Below, piece by piece: positions 1 through 12,623 of a stretch of 64,000 nt of DNA. Numbering within the stretch: the first letter of the stretch is position 1; each line of letters opens with the position of its first letter. Under the pieces are notes generated by a model. That model did no database searches, was not told the DNA's origin, and saw only the letters and a list, made by a program, of their open reading frames with translations. Made by a program: the position numbers and the translations under genes. This stretch comes from Gnetum montanum (taxonomy: Eukaryota > Streptophyta > Gnetopsida > Gnetales > Gnetaceae). The stretch covers positions 514,406 through 578,405 of the forward strand of contig MNCI01005798.1 in the NCBI GenBank assembly GCA_015680685.1, in the 5' to 3' direction.

Positions 1-1570
1 TTGGTACCATGCACTACCATGTGCCTCCATCTCCTATTTGGAAAAGCTGCTAAGTCAATCATGACTTGTTTTAAATACAAATTAAAATTGGAAGTCACTC
101 TAGCCTAGCTCATGAGCATTAAGAAGGAATCACTAGAGTCTATACAAAGATTTATACAATGAAGGAGTGCAATCTTGAATGAAATACACGAATTGATTAC
201 CAAGGCTCACTTGTTGGCCATCTTTAAGGGTGTGCTAAATGACTTCATTAAGTCTAAGCTCTACTACTTGGCCCTGTGGTCCCTTTGCCAAGCATTTTCT
301 CAAACCAAGAGCATTCAAGACATAGCTAAAGCTAGTAGGGACCCAGCCTATGTGACCTATAAAAATGCACACATTAAGAAAGACAAAGAGAAGGTCAAGG
401 CTATGGCAACCATAGTGGCTACTGTGGCCAAGGAAACCAAGCCCAACAAAAACAACAACAAAAAGGTTACCACAATACCCAACACTCCCACTAATGCTAC
501 ACTTGGCCCCAGCAACACAGGTCAGTCCTCAGCCTCAACAGCTATGGCACAAACCTAGCCAAGGCCAAACTTTGAGTGTAAGGACTACTCAAAGTATACC
601 CCAATACTGATTAAGCCTTCACAACACTTGAAGCAATTGTTGGGTGCTGGGTGTATATAACACAAACGAATGTCAAAGGAGGCTATTAAATGCCATCAAA
701 GGTACTGTGAAGTTCTTCAAAATCCATCCTTGGCTACGCCCAATGAACCACTAGTGCCTAAGAATTTTAGGTTAGAGCATTTTTGTGACTATCACCAACT
801 ATGTGATCATGATACAGATTACTACTTAGCATTGAAAGATGACATTGGATGCATGATCGATCAAGGAAAGATGATCTTGGAAAAGAGCAGTCCCGTTTGA
901 CCTGAAAACCTATCAATGGGTGTTTATAAAGATCCCCTGAATGCTAATAATGTAGGTTACACCATCAACACTATTGACATTGACAATAACCCTAGACTAC
1001 CACAACAACTATTTGTGGCTTGTGTACCTCCTCGCAATGCAGAAATGCCAATAACAACTAAGTTGTAGGCCCATTTTATCATTAGGACCCCTTGCACAAC
1101 ACCTTCTGCACCTTTTATGCTGAAAACTGCACTGCCTCCCACTGCAACAACATAAGCACTATTTTTCATTAAGGTGCCAAGGCATGCAACTTCTCCCACA
1201 ACCCAAAATCAATTGACGAGAGCTACACCCTAGCCTCCCCTTCCAAAGAATCATGAAGAGTGTCTAGTAGACAAGCTAGCTAGGGAATGTACTATGCTAG
1301 GTCCCCCTAAGGCTACCCTCTTGTCTACAATTCCTATGGCCTATTCATCATCAACAATTGATAGAAATGCATAGACACAATCATCATCTTCCCATCTAAG
1401 AAAGCTTAGTGCTCAACCTAAAGTTACTCCTACTAGAGAAATTTTCCTCTTAGGGCATATGGAAGAAGAAAAGGCCAAAAAATAACAAGATGGTGGGCAA
1501 GTCTTACTAAATTCCATTTCATAAATTAAATAGGCCTTGAAATAGAAAAATATAACACTAAGCTTATATG
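1..1570 (+). pseudogene. gag: gag remnant of element A (capsid end, zinc knuckle, linker)
   Basis: This is the C-terminal part of a Ty3/gypsy Gag, the structural protein that packages the element RNA; the N-terminal part lies before the window. The stretch 175-558 reads as capsid end followed by a Lys/Asn/Thr-rich linker, with the motif FIKSKLYYLA that recurs in elements B, C and E. The stretch 670-900 carries a zinc-knuckle-like segment CDYHQLCDHDTDYY; its last Cys is Tyr, whereas C has Cys. The reading frame is broken many times, for example by a stop at 556-558 before the knuckle. From 900 to 1570 only scattered similarity to the Pro-rich Gag-protease linker of C is left. It is followed directly by the protease remnant. 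Confidence 0.85.
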
Positions 1571-1572
1571 AC

Positions 1573-2409
1573 TTGATAATGACCTTTGTAACACATCATG
1601 AGGCAATGGTTCGCATGTTGATGTCCATTCCTATTAGCAAAAATCTATTGGTTGAAGAGAAAGCCATTCATGCTATCATGCTTTCCACCATAGCTAAAGA
1701 ACCATGGCCTACCCAACTAACATTTCACCATAAAGCTATCAACGATGACCCTGAAAAGGGTCAAGTAACAACCGCTCCTATGTTCATCACCATTCAGGTT
1801 GGCCAATACAGGATTCATAGGGTACACCTTGATGACGAAGCCACCACTAATGTAATCCCATTTCCTATCATTGATAAGTTGGGCTTGCTTGATCAAATAA
1901 AGCCCATAGCAACTTCGTGCCTTAAGTCCTTCAATGGGGCACATGTGGTAGTAAAGGGGACTATGCACATCAACTTCATGGCAAGGGACTAGTTCCCCAC
2001 AAGTGCAATGTTTATTGTGGTGGAGGAGATGCTAGGATTCAACCTGATCTTGGGGAGATCATGGTTATTCCAACTAAGGGCTATCTCCTCACCTATATAT
2101 CAGGAAATCCACTTACCCTACACGGGTGGGGAAGTAGTGATTTATGGTAACAAAGTAGCTCCTCAGGCTATAAACAACATAGACGTGGAGCAAGGTTCAG
2201 AGATAGAAATATTTGAAAGTGAAACACCCATTCAAAATGAAACACCATGCTTGATATATGAACAAGCTAAAATACCCAACTTAAATGAAGAAAAAACTTG
2301 GGCTGAGTTGCCCTTCCAAATGGTAGATGATAACATAGATGAATACCATTGCAAGGCATCTTGGCCATATGCCTCGCCACATCAGGTTAGAAAGAAATTA
2401 CATGATTGA
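1573..2409 (+). pseudogene. pro: Aspartic protease remnant of element A
   Basis: This is the retroviral-type aspartic protease that would cut the Gag-Pol polyprotein. Seen: VGQYRIHRVHLDD-EATTNVIP at the active-site region, where C has DDG; the catalytic Gly is Glu here, so the enzyme is dead. The flap/second half ends with FNLILGRSWL, the conserved closing motif. A stop at 1990-1992 splits the frame, and the part from 2008 runs into a poorly conserved acidic tail (about 110 residues) that is shared with B and C and ends near VRKKLHD. No RT follows; the spacer with the antisense gene starts here. Confidence 0.85.
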
Positions 2410-2439
2410 AACTTGTTTTTACATCACTTCAGCAAATTT

Positions 2440-2870
2440 TTATACTTCTGATTACCTGATTTACACTTTACATTAAATTTCTTGTTTACATGATTTACAT
2501 TTTACATTAAGTCTACTATTTGCACAAGTTACATTTTACATTAAGTTCGTTGTTTGTATAATTTACATTTTACATTATGTTTGCATTTGCATGATTTACA
2601 CTTTACATTAAGTTTGCTATTTTCATTATTTACATTTTACATTAAGTTTGCTAATTGCATTGCCCTTGTCACCAATACCTTATGCATGGCCTGAAATGGC
2701 CTAAAACTAGCAATGGCCCGGAATGGCCTTAACCTATTGTTGTAGCTTGCTAAGGCCTAAAACTGGTTGATGACCCTCAGAAATCACACCACATGGCCCA
2801 AAATGGCCTTAAACTATGCCATAGCCTGGAATGGCCTTAAACTATTAAACCAGAGTAAGGGGCCTACAAG
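2440..2870 (+). repeat. Post-protease repeat field of element A
   Basis: Two kinds of short repeat lie here. From 2450 to 2650 TTTACATTAAG-like units repeat about every 40 nt. From 2670 to 2870 there are about five units of a small inverted repeat GGCC-n6-GGCC followed by TTAAACTA or a variant. The same second unit, cleaner, lies at the same place in element C (41417-41896) and in B (24205-24420, reverse). Confidence 0.75.
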
Positions 2871-3023
2871 GTGCCCAAGCACATTCATAAAATATTAACC
2901 ATAAAATAAAATCAAAATGAAATAATTGTTTCAATTTTTACTCTTCATTAAATTTGAGTCATTACAATAATTCTTACAAAAATAATAAAATGCAAAACAA
3001 AAATAAAATCTTTTGCCACTATG

Positions 3024-6000
3024 CTATGAGTCCTCGCCAACATCTTCATCTCTAACTCCACTAGGTCCCACACCTTCATTTCAATCCTGCATAAGACAAA
3101 ACAAAGTAATAAATCAAACTACAACAAGGCTCTCATGAAATAGACTACAACACCAATAAAAACAACTAACCTAAGATGGGCCCGCATCCATCTCAAAGGG
3201 TATCTTGTCCATGCTAGCCAAAATACACCAAAGAATCTCTTCCTCAGTTAGGTTGGGCCAATATTTCTCTCCCAAATCAATGCTTTCCGTAACTTTTCCC
3301 TTCTCCACAACTATCCATCTAGGTGGCTCCAAAGAAAAGGTGGAGGTAGTGGTCTCCCCAAAAGGTTGAGTCATCTCTCTTTGATGAAACTCACTAACCA
3401 CTACCTATTACATGAACTTTTCATAGGCCTTAGCAATGCCAATGACATTGAGAAATAATTTATGGGTATGCAACTCAACGGAAGCATCCCAATATTTTTG
3501 ATAGTAGGTAGCATGTTCCATTTTGTATATGTGCTTATGGTTCTTCTATGCTTGCCCCCATTTGTACACTTTGATGTTATAGTCCTTCCAATCTTGATTT
3601 TTTTAGGCCAATACGTCCATTTGCAAGCATTACTTTATGATTTCACAAGTGGCCTCATTCTTACCTCGTACAGCTAACCAGAACCTTGCATAGTCAATTA
3701 CAACCATATGCTAGGTGCCATTAGGAGTGTCGTGGGACAATAAAAATTTATTTTTGGATTGTAGATCCTCCAACTCAACTAACTACCTAGCCTTCTCTTT
3801 CTCAAGTTATTGCACCCTATTCTAGAGGTCCTTGTTGACATTCCTGCACTCCCACAATGATTGTGTTGAGTAGAGCGCATATTTGCTTATTTTCTCATAT
3901 ACGTCCCAAGCAACCTTGATCACTTCTGGTGGGAGTATAGGTTCTGTGTCAACCTCGACTACCTATCTAGGGTCCCACTTGAGACAAGAAGCTATCAATC
4001 ACACATCAAAAAGCATGAGTCATGAAATAATGGTAAATACACAATAACTTAGAGAGCCAAATGTTGTAATTTGAACACACCTATTTTAGGATCAATCTAC
4101 CTTTGGTGGTTGATCATGTCATCAACCACCCTCTCCATAAAGGTAAATTTGTCTAGAGTTTTGGTCGATGGTTGGAGACAGATTGAAGATGAAGAATCAA
4201 GGACCTTAATAGTAGTATTCACTATACAACAAGGCATGTTAGCTTAGCAAAAAAGGGGAACCTAAAACTAAAAAATGACATTAATGAAAGTGCAAAGCTC
4301 CTACCCGACAAACCCTTAGGGGTGATAGCAGGGGGATCACCCATCAACACACTGTCAAGCAAGCGATCAAACTCACCAGCAACAAATTTTAGCCCTTCCC
4401 CTTCTAGTTGACTCAATAGCATAGTGGCATCTTCAATAGTCATATTCCCCTCAAGTGCTGGGGCACACTCTACAAAAGGATCATCAATAACAGGGGCCTC
4501 CTCCTCTACAGTAGGGACCTCCTCCTGTATGGCTAGGGCCTCTTCTTCTTCTTTATCTAGGGCCCCTACTTTAGGGGCCAAAACTTCCTCTTCTTCTTCT
4601 GTTAAACATGTCTAAAATAAGCAGGCTAGTCCAAAACAAAATGGGAGGGCTAACTAACAAGAAAACTAAACATTCTTACCAACTATGGGCTGCATTTTAT
4701 GAACCTTGATTCGCATCTTTCTCCCTCTCTCTTCATTAGTGCATGGAGGTTCTTCCGCTAGATGAGACTTTTTGCATTGCAACCTGGTTTTCATCATTTC
4801 TGAAATTAGTTGTTCCTCCCTTAGCAAATTTCCTATGTTAGTTGAAGGTGCCTCCCCAATGATGTTTGGAGTTCAAAAGGTACACCCCACCCGATCCTTC
4901 ATCATTATTAAAAGAGATTTCCCAATAGCTTTTGGGGGGGCTTGAAATCAAGTGGTATGGAACACTTGGAAAATCCATAGCTTGGATATCTAGGTTTGAT
5001 CCTACTACACCTAGGCTCCATTCTCATAAACCACCAAGAATTATGCACACTATTGTAAGCAGGCTATGAAGAAGACAAAGTGTACATTGAAATGGGCATC
5101 AAGCTTCTCACAAAGCTTGACCATTTCAGCCCGCAAGCCTTCGGAAAGGTATTTGGCCCAGTTGTAGTGAGTCCCTTCTTCCATGCCATCCCTCATGATC
5201 CAAGCCTACTCTACTATAAGGCTTTTTCCTTGGGAGAGTAGCTTGGGAAAGGCATGAGCATGGAAGATAGGGTAAACCTTTTGGGCCACCCCTAGCTTGA
5301 CCTTATGCATATAAATTCCCTTTCTATCCTTGCTCATCCCCATCCATTCCTCTATATCCCCTTGGTGGTTAACATCCTTTCTGGTCTTATCCCTAGTAGG
5401 TAGACCATCAGAGGGAACACTAAAAAGATCTACAAAAAGTTTTTCATTAATCTCAAACACCACCCACACATTGTGAACCCGTGTGCAAAAGCTAGTAACC
5501 TTTTCAGAAAAGGAATCAACTAGGGAGAGCATTTCTATAGCTAGGACACTTGGATTTACTACTAGGAATAAATCCATGAGCCTAGCCTCCTGAACGTTAT
5601 GAACAAGGGTGGTTGGGGCCCCATTGCATAGCCAATGTTGCATCTCGTCCACTTCCCCATACTTGAAGAAGAGGTTAGTATCATCACATCTAGAGCTAAT
5701 TACTGTAACGTCTTGGGACTTGCTTGCTACTACAATAATTAGTGACAAAAATGAGCAAAAAGAAAAGTCCAAATCATCACTTGAACACATGAAAAAATTC
5801 ATAATTTAACATATCAAGTCTAAATGGTGTAGGAAATGGTGGAATTTCCACCAGAACATCTTCTAGAGTAAGCTCTCGGTGGGATGTCCATTCGCTATCC
5901 AACCAACCAAGTTCTTCACACTTCACATAGAACTTGGCATACTTGGTTGGTTAAGTTCTAAAATTATCCCCAAGTTGTTCTATGAGATTGGCATGTACGT

Positions 6001-6420
6001 TCCCAGAAGAAGAGAACTCTTATAAAGCTGTTTGGGTAAACGCCAATGTTCCCTCATTACCATGAAGAGCATCCTTGTCAATTAAAGACCTGGTAGCACC
6101 CAACGTATGATAAGAATTTTGACTAATGCAAGAAAAATGATATAACATATTTAAAACATCTTCATCAGACTCACCCATCGACACAATAAATGGTTCTAGG
6201 TGGGTTCTGAAAGTACGTGCCCATGTGACAAGAAACGAACAATATGTTGTTTTGATGATAGCATTTGAATTTAGGCATGTCCCAAATCCAACACAAGCAT
6301 CTCAAGCCTCTTGGGCACCATTTTAAGCCTTCTGCCCCTTCACCCTCAAGTGATCCATTAGTCATGAACTTCAAAATGCCTTGGTTTACCCCAGGCAATA
6401 ATGTTTCAACAAGTACAACA
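3024..6420 (-). pseudogene. Antisense multi-exon gene, copy A (unknown function)
   Basis: Decayed copy of the gene found antisense to gag-pol in elements A, B and C. Supported exons on the minus strand, 5' to 3': about 6398-6175 (contains WIWDMPKFKCYH and TYFQNP, donor GTGAGT), about 6050-5818 (ELGWLDSEW then PPFPTPF), about 5738-4692 (SFSEKVTSFCTRVHNVWV, KLFVDLFSVPSDGLP; donor GTAAGA), about 4614-4308 (Glu-rich), about 4200-4102 (KFTFMERVVDDMI), about 3992-3172 (donor GTTAGT) and 3086-3024, which ends in a stop. Each segment matches an exon of the copies in B and C, in the same order and with GT-AG borders at the same places. The first exon was not found. There are several internal stops. 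The protein family is not recognised. Confidence 0.75.
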
Positions 6421-6659
6421 ACTATTTTAATTGATAAGTGTGACTACACTATCACACTAAAGTGGCAAAGGAGGAACCCTGGGAATTCCTATGCATCTTC
6501 TAGGAACCAGACTACCTGATCCCCTACCCATACATGGGTAGGGGGGATGTTGGCCACAAGTGCACTCAAGTAGCATAGGACTCATACCATCTCAAGAACA
6601 GTCAAGACAGGTTTCAACATGATCTTGCATAACATAACAAAAAAAGCGTTAATACAGTG

Positions 6660-7750
6660 TTCAAGTGACGATTACTAAGTAGCATAGTGTAACCCCTGGT
6701 GTATAGGTTTTCCTTTAGCCATGAAATAGTAAGTCCCCAACATGGTAAAATAGAGCCAAATACTACATGTAGCATAGCAGGGTGTTACATGTAGCGGGTG
6801 CACCCTACATAGCATAGCATAACAGGCAGACCCTCCACAACAGTGTAGCAAGTACACCTTGAATAGCATAGCATAGTAGGCATGCCCTGTACAACGTAGC
6901 ATAGAAGTTACACTCTGCACAAGAGTAACGGCTATGTTACGTGTAGCATAGCATAATGACCATACCCTGTGTAGCGTAACAACTTAACAAATATGATAGG
7001 TAGAGCAATATAACAAGCATGACAATGTAGTAGGTATGATACTATAATGAATGTAGTAGCATAGTGGCTTTAAATATGTAGCAAGTCTACTAGTGTAGCA
7101 TAACGACTACTCAAAATGCAACAATCTAATAGTCACACTAACAAAAATACATGTAGCATCCTCATTTCCCTGACCATGTCCCACTACATGAAATGTAGCA
7201 AAATGAAATACAAGCAAAAGGAAAACTCTCCCTTGCACATGCTACACTATGCTGGACATACATTACACTACCTAAGAAACATTGTAGGCAAACATACCCT
7301 CTGTGGATGCTACGCTACGTTGAATGTACATTATGCCAGAACTGCCCAAACCCCCGCAATGATGCATCAACCATTTCCAACAATGGTGGTCGAGGTAATG
7401 TCATGTGCTAGTCATAGCATAGCAAATGCCATAGCCACCATGGCCAAAGTGGCGACAGTCATGGCATAGTAGCAAAAGTGGCAGCAATGCAATAACAACA
7501 GTTGCAGCGTAATGATAGTGACAACTGTAACAACCAAAACATAGAAGCGGTAGTAACAATCTAACTTGATAAATCACATGATGTAAATGAGGGTAGTGTA
7601 GTAACTTACTAGGTGGATGGGGTCTCCTTCTACTCCTCAACACGCACCTTGGGAAGATGTCATAGGGTGCACTCCCCATTTTCTAGGTTAGCAAGTCCCT
7701 GATGCCTGTGTTCACTCTTGTGCGTGATTGCCTATTGAAAAACTTGGGTG
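6660..7750. repeat. TAGCATAGC-rich stretch in the 5' part of antisense copy A
   Basis: Dozens of TAGCATAGC, TAGCGTAGC and GCTACGCTA words, many arranged as short palindromes. The same words fill the U3-like part of the A/E LTRs (8930-9780, 33330-34560) but are absent from the C and F elements. No credible coding region; the small open frames here are made of the repeat words. It lies where the first exon and intron of the antisense gene would be. Confidence 0.7.
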
Positions 7751-7868
7751 TATTGGGTGTATCAACTACTACGCTATGACTGTTACACTATCTCTTAGCT
7801 CAACTGTGCTATGCTTTGAGTGCTAGCTTTGATAGTCAAAGTGACAAGATTACCAAGGTGTAATCCCC

Positions 7869-7876
7869 TATTTATA
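7869..7876 (-). promoter_or_regulatory. Probable TATA box of antisense gene copy A
   Basis: On the minus strand GGCTATAAATAGGGG lies upstream of the antisense exons, at the place where B has GGCCATAAATAGGG and C has GCATATAAGC. The extended match to B (GG-C-ATAAATAGGG) supports a common origin. A conserved ATG downstream was not found in A. Confidence 0.5.
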
Positions 7877-8029
7877 GCCTACACAGTTAAAACACATATC
7901 ACTTTCCAGAGTGTTCCACATCCCATGCATAACACGGGACACCCTTTGTAACGTAGCATGGGTCTACTATAGCGTAGCACTTAAATATACCAAAATTTTT
8001 GCTCCATTTTTTACAATTTGACCCATTAA

Positions 8030-8285
8030 CGGTTCGCTATGACCTTAAACTGGAAACCTTAACATACAATTTTGTATCATTATAGTCTACTATGACCTTT
8101 AATTGGAAATGTTAGCATTTCTTTTACTTTTTAAACTCAGTTATAGTATGCTAAGACCTTAAACTAGAAATTATGATGTAGAATTTTGCATGGTTATGGT
8201 CCACTATGACCTTAAATTGGCAATTTTAGCATTCTCCTTACCTCTTAAACCCAGTGATGGTCTGCAAAGATCTTAAACTTGGAAA
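8030..8285 (+). repeat. Pre-RT repeat field of element A
   Basis: Four to five units reading TATGACCTTAAACTGGAAA or close to it, spaced about 60 nt. This is the TTAAACT-type unit seen also just upstream of RT in B (18790-19320), C (one unit near 46374) and F (61914-62030). Confidence 0.7.
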
Positions 8286-8380
8286 TCTTTCACGTTGCAT
8301 TATTCATGTCCATATATTAATTATTTGTTGCTAGCTTAAATAGGTAGCACTTGACTCAGTTTGTTTGCTTGTTGTCACAG

Positions 8381-8523
8381 GTTTCTTGGATAATGGACTT
8401 CTATGATAATCTCCATTTTCCCTTAACTCTAACAGGGCCCCATGGCAAACTGTTGAGACACTTGGACAAAGATTTGATAGCCTTTGAACCATCCACTTGT
8501 GATGCCTACATAGCATCCTTAGT
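8381..8523 (+). pseudogene. RT leader stub of element A after a splice-acceptor-like site
   Basis: The sequence TTGTTGTCACAG at 8369-8380 is a pyrimidine-rich stretch ending in CAG, at the same place as the acceptors before the RT leader in C (46529) and B. The following frame gives PLTLTGPHGKLLRHLD, matching PLTLTGPYGKLIRQFD of C. After only about 45 codons the sequence runs straight into an LTR start (TAAAACACCG). RT, both RNases H and integrase are absent, so A is an internally deleted copy. Confidence 0.7.
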
Positions 8524-10700
8524 AAAACACCGTAAATTTCAGGACCCTCATGATTCAATAGTCCTAGAATTTGGGCAAGGGTCCTTGCAAGCATGATGTC
8601 ACACTGGACTGTGTAGACGATATGGTACCTCAAAAGTCCTAATACCTACCAAGCTACTTCCAAGCTTGCTTGCCACCCTCTACAGCACAGTTACCGCGAC
8701 ACCCAGCTATGAAGCCATCTTGCATGAAAAAGGTGCTAGGGGTAGACTGTACAATTTGGTAAATTTTCTATCACCCATGCTGACAGGCTTGCTACATCAT
8801 CTAGCTTTCCTAGCTTGACACTTAACCCACCTGACAGTCTACCCAGGGATCATGCTTGGAGCTGTCAAAGGTGTTTAGGATGGATTGAATAGTTCAACAA
8901 GTTTTCTAACCGCAGGAACCTACTACGCTATGCTACGCTACACAGCGTAGCAGGCTTTTAGGAGATTGGACAAGCATCAAAGATGTAGTTTTTAATAACT
9001 CAGGCTCCATCATACCTACCCCATTTCATCCTTGAAGCATGACCAACATGACATAGAAAAGATATGGAAAATTTCATCAAAAGTCCTTTTCATTTGAGTG
9101 TTATGCTATGCTACGCTACATAGTGTAGCATAGCGTAGCAGGGTTCTACTATGACAATGCTTCTACATAGACTGATTTAAGTGAAGTGAACATATTTTCC
9201 CCTTCCTTAACCATTAAGCATGCTTGTTTTTCCATCACGCTAGGACATGAACATCATCCCATGATAAAATGTTTGCAAAATAAGTTAGAATCCAAGCAAC
9301 ACATGGTGCTACATTATGCTACACTACGCAGCATAGCACAGCATAGCAGGGATAGAATGCATGAAGGTCCTCTACCAAGTGGTTCCAACAAGAGAATTGC
9401 ACTTGGCCACACTCTAGCCTCCATAACTTCCTTTCCCACTTTACCCTCAGGTCCAAAGCAAAGTTTCATGACAAATAATTATAGATTAGATAGGAATTCA
9501 TGTCACACTAGTTGCTCAACTATGCTACACTTCATAGCGTAGCAAGGTCATAGCCTAAAAATAGCGTAGCATAGCAGAGAAAGGACATAGCCTAAAAGTG
9601 TCCCAAGGATAAACTTCACAAGTCCCAGGATCTTTCAACTAGGAAAGAAGGGTTGCCAATTGTTTTAGTTACTTGCCTAGCAGGGTATTTTTGGCTTTCG
9701 AGCAAGTTTTCCCTCAAGACAGGTGGTTATGCTATGCTACATAGCGAAGCACAGTGTAGTGTGTAGGTGTTTATGCTATGCCGATACATTGGGTAGTGTA
9801 AATATCGTAATATTTGTACGAAAGAATCAAGACATCTCTAGTTAGCTCCAGAACTTCTTGGTGATGGTCATTTATACTTTGGTATTTCTTCAAAAAATAG
9901 AATTAGCAAGTTTTCCTTATTTTTCACCCCCGCTGATTATTCCCAAAGTTGTCTCTATACTTGACCCTACTCGCAAGAGTATAGAAGACATAGTCCTGGA
10001 GCACAGGCTTAACTTTGCATTCATTATTGGAATTCTTTGTAACAAACATGGCAGTTCACTAGATTCTGGCACATGTAGTTTGAGTAGTATGGTCACAGCA
10101 TAGCAACTTTCACATCCAACATTACACAGCAGCATAGCATAATCATGTTTGCACTCTGTGGGACTTAGGACACATGGCATCCAAACCATGTTTCTCTTCT
10201 GCATTTGACTCTATAAATACCCTAGTGAACAACTTTCAAAGGGTTGGATTTTGGCATTGTTGGCTTTGACAATCACCTTTCTAGTAGTTGGCTTTGAAGA
10301 TTGGCATTTGGCATTTTGGCACTTTGGCTCTCTAGTGATTAGCTTTGTCAAAGAGACTAGCAAGAAGAAGGCTCCTGTTAGCAAGCCATTGATAGTAGTT
10401 CAAGGATCTGTGACCATACCTCTTCATTGTAAGTTGTGCTTGTTCATATTGCACATCAATTGAACACCTTTTAGCCAAACAGAGATCAAATTCACTGATC
10501 TTGGGATGGTGCACTTTCTCACTTAAGCCTATTTCACATCATTTTTCTATTATCATATTTTGGATTATTCTCTATTAGTTTACATTTGTCACTTATCGCT
10601 TAAGTTTTACATAGTTTCTTTAAAAAAAACATTTATGAAAGGTTATTGTACATTGATTAAGTCCCTGTCTAATTGACTAGACTCTTTAGGGCACCCCACT
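8524..10700 (+). mobile_element. LTR of element A (A/E family)
   Basis: Long terminal repeat closely related to the E LTR (32921-35303), collinear over more than 2 kb. It starts TAAAACACCGTAAATTTC, like TGAAACACCG of the C LTR. A promoter TATA box, TATAAATA, is at 10212-10219. The conserved U5 inverted repeat (CCCTG ... tttAGGGC) is near 10660-10697. The U3 part carries many TAGCGTAGC palindromes. The last hundred or so bases of U5 are missing; the sequence switches at about 10700 to a second RT leader stub. Confidence 0.75.
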
Positions 10701-10930
10701 TCCATTTACTCTAACATGGCCCATGGAAAACTATTGAGACTCTTGGACAAAGAGTTGATAGCCTTTGAACCATCCTCTTGTGATGCCTACGTAGCATCCT
10801 TAGTGAAACACCATAAATTTCAGGACCCTCATGATTCAACAGTCCTAGAATTTGGGCAAGGGTTCCTACAAACATGATGTCATGATGAACAATGTAGATG
10901 ACATGGCACCCCAAAAGTCCTAATGCCTAC
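10701..10930 (+). mobile_element. Second RT-leader/LTR junction fragment of the A family
   Basis: From 10701 the RT leader stub and the LTR start of A are repeated (compare 8420-8650): the leader again ends in GCATCCTTAG followed by TGAAACACCATAAATTTC. The fragment is cut at 10930 by the LTR of element H. This shows that an RT-leader-to-LTR fusion exists in two copies and is not a single local deletion. Confidence 0.65.
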
Positions 10931-12180
10931 TTTAATGACAGAAAATTTCGGTTGCTGGAAACACCAAGAGGATTTCCATGTACACAGTTCCAACCCTAAA
11001 TTCATGCGAGGGTTGTGCTGAAGAAAAATGGATCTGAGGTACCTTGAATAGTCTTGTTGATCAAACAGGGACTTACTTGGTCAGTAAAATTGTTAACGAT
11101 CATGTAACTAGGAGGTAACTTAATGTAAAAATAATGTTGATTTGATGAGAAAATGAGATCTGCTCCAAGATTGGATCTTGAAGATAATGACAATGATGTA
11201 AACTATGCAAAATGACTGTAAAATCAATGTAAGTAAGGTGAAATGAATTAAAGAATTTGGGAAATGTATGATTCCAAGATCTGGGATTTATCTTATAAAC
11301 AAATATGATAAATACAATAGGATTTGTAAGCAGATTCTGGTTTGGACGAAGCATCCGCCACCAACAAGAAGCTATTATGAGATTAAACAAGAAAGGGCCA
11401 ATCTACCTTGTTCACTAGCCAATTTAGGAACAAGGGAGTTAGGCTCAAAGAAAAAGTTTTTCTTGAAATATTTGACCAAAAGCTTCTCTTTGTCCCCATT
11501 GATGCTCTTTTATTGCCAACTCTTTTCTCTATCATTTTGCCAATCTTTGCCAAAATTGCCAACCCTTTGAGTGTTGTCCGTCGGGGTATTTATAAGATTA
11601 GGGTTAGGAGAAAAATGTGGTTTAGATGATGCGTGTCTTGGGCCCACAAAACATCTTTGACCTGATGTGCTATAGCTGAGGCTTGTGAAATTACATTGTC
11701 CTATGCTCTGAAGCATAATATAGCATAACCATCTGTATCTTTAGTATTGACAGATTTCTAGATCTTTGGTTGCAAACTATCCTACGACTACGCTATGATA
11801 CACTAGGAAGCGTATCATGGCGTAATGACTACTACTACTTGAATTTTTCTATCCTTGTTTTTGTAGCTAAATCAATTGTGCTACTTACGTTACACTACAT
11901 AGCATAACATGGCGTAATATGTCAAAAGTTAGGATTTTTGGCATATGGCTAACCTATAAAATTAAAGTGTTGTCACTATGCATCCCTTGTTCTATTCTGT
12001 CCTCCTGTAGTCTTCTACTCTGAGCCGCATAGCGTAGTGTAGCAGGCCCTTAGCTGAAAAAGAAAACTTGCTAAGATGTACTCATCGCCCAGATGTTTTG
12101 ACACTATACTTGTGAAGATCCTTGCCTAAACTTCGAGAATTTGCTAAATCACCGAGGTCTCAAAATTTCATGGTGTTTCA
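10931..12180 (-). mobile_element. LTR of element H
   Basis: About 1250 bp. Its left end TTTAATGACAGAAAATTTCG corresponds to the reverse complement of the C LTR end. Next comes the U5 signal around 11040-11075 (CTTGAATAGTC ... GATCAAACAGGG). A minus-strand TATA box TATAAATA is at 11587-11594. The right end is TGGTGTTTCA at 12171-12180, followed by the reversed polypurine tract. The 5-bp flank CCTAC could be a target duplication, but the other side is not identified. Confidence 0.75.
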
Positions 12181-12246
12181 ATGGCCCCTCTTTGTTGACG
12201 TTTGGAGGGCTTTCCCGAGGACATCAACAAAGAATGTGAAACACCA
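12171..12246 (-). repeat. Polypurine tract and LTR-start hairpin of element H
   Basis: Inverted repeat with arms TGGTGTTTCA...CTTTGTTGACGT (12171-12201) and ACATCAACAAAGAATGTGAAACACCA (12221-12246). The left arm holds the 3' LTR start and the polypurine tract AAAGAGGGG as read on the minus strand; the right arm is an inverted copy of both. The same structure occurs in C, F and the 27445 copy. Confidence 0.75.
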
Positions 12247-12623
12247 CAGAGGTAAAGAAGCTAGAACTATTTGTCGACTGCTACTTGGATATTACACTAT
12301 CAAACTTGGAAGTGTGAAGGTTTGGGGCATAAGGAATAGAAGAGTGGCCTCACAAGTGTGAAGGAGGGAGGTTTGGGGAAGACTCAAGCATGAACAGGAT
12401 ACCTCACAAACATGTTATTGGGTAACCCCTCGTGGGTATTTTTGTCAGAGGATACACTGCTGTATTGTATATGTGGGATTTACTTGGGTGAGTTGTGTTA
12501 TGCCCATATGGCCTGGACGAGTCATGTTTCATCCATTTTTCCTGGCTTTTCCTACTTTTCTTTTGGCCTACACATGCATTCCATGAGTTGAGTTGTGTTA
12601 CGCTAGTTCATGGATGTGATAGT
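12247..12623 (-). mobile_element. 3' untranslated remnant of element H
   Basis: Internal sequence of H between its polypurine tract and the point where B is inserted (12623/12624). No coding sequence is visible. Short repeats of the word GAGTTGTGTTA occur at 12490 and 12591 and again in the B LTR end region near 14261. Confidence 0.5.

Noticed and set aside
6660-7480. Several open frames rich in Cys, Tyr, His and Ala
   Set aside because: They are built from TAGCATAGC words read in several frames on both strands, without similarity to any other copy.
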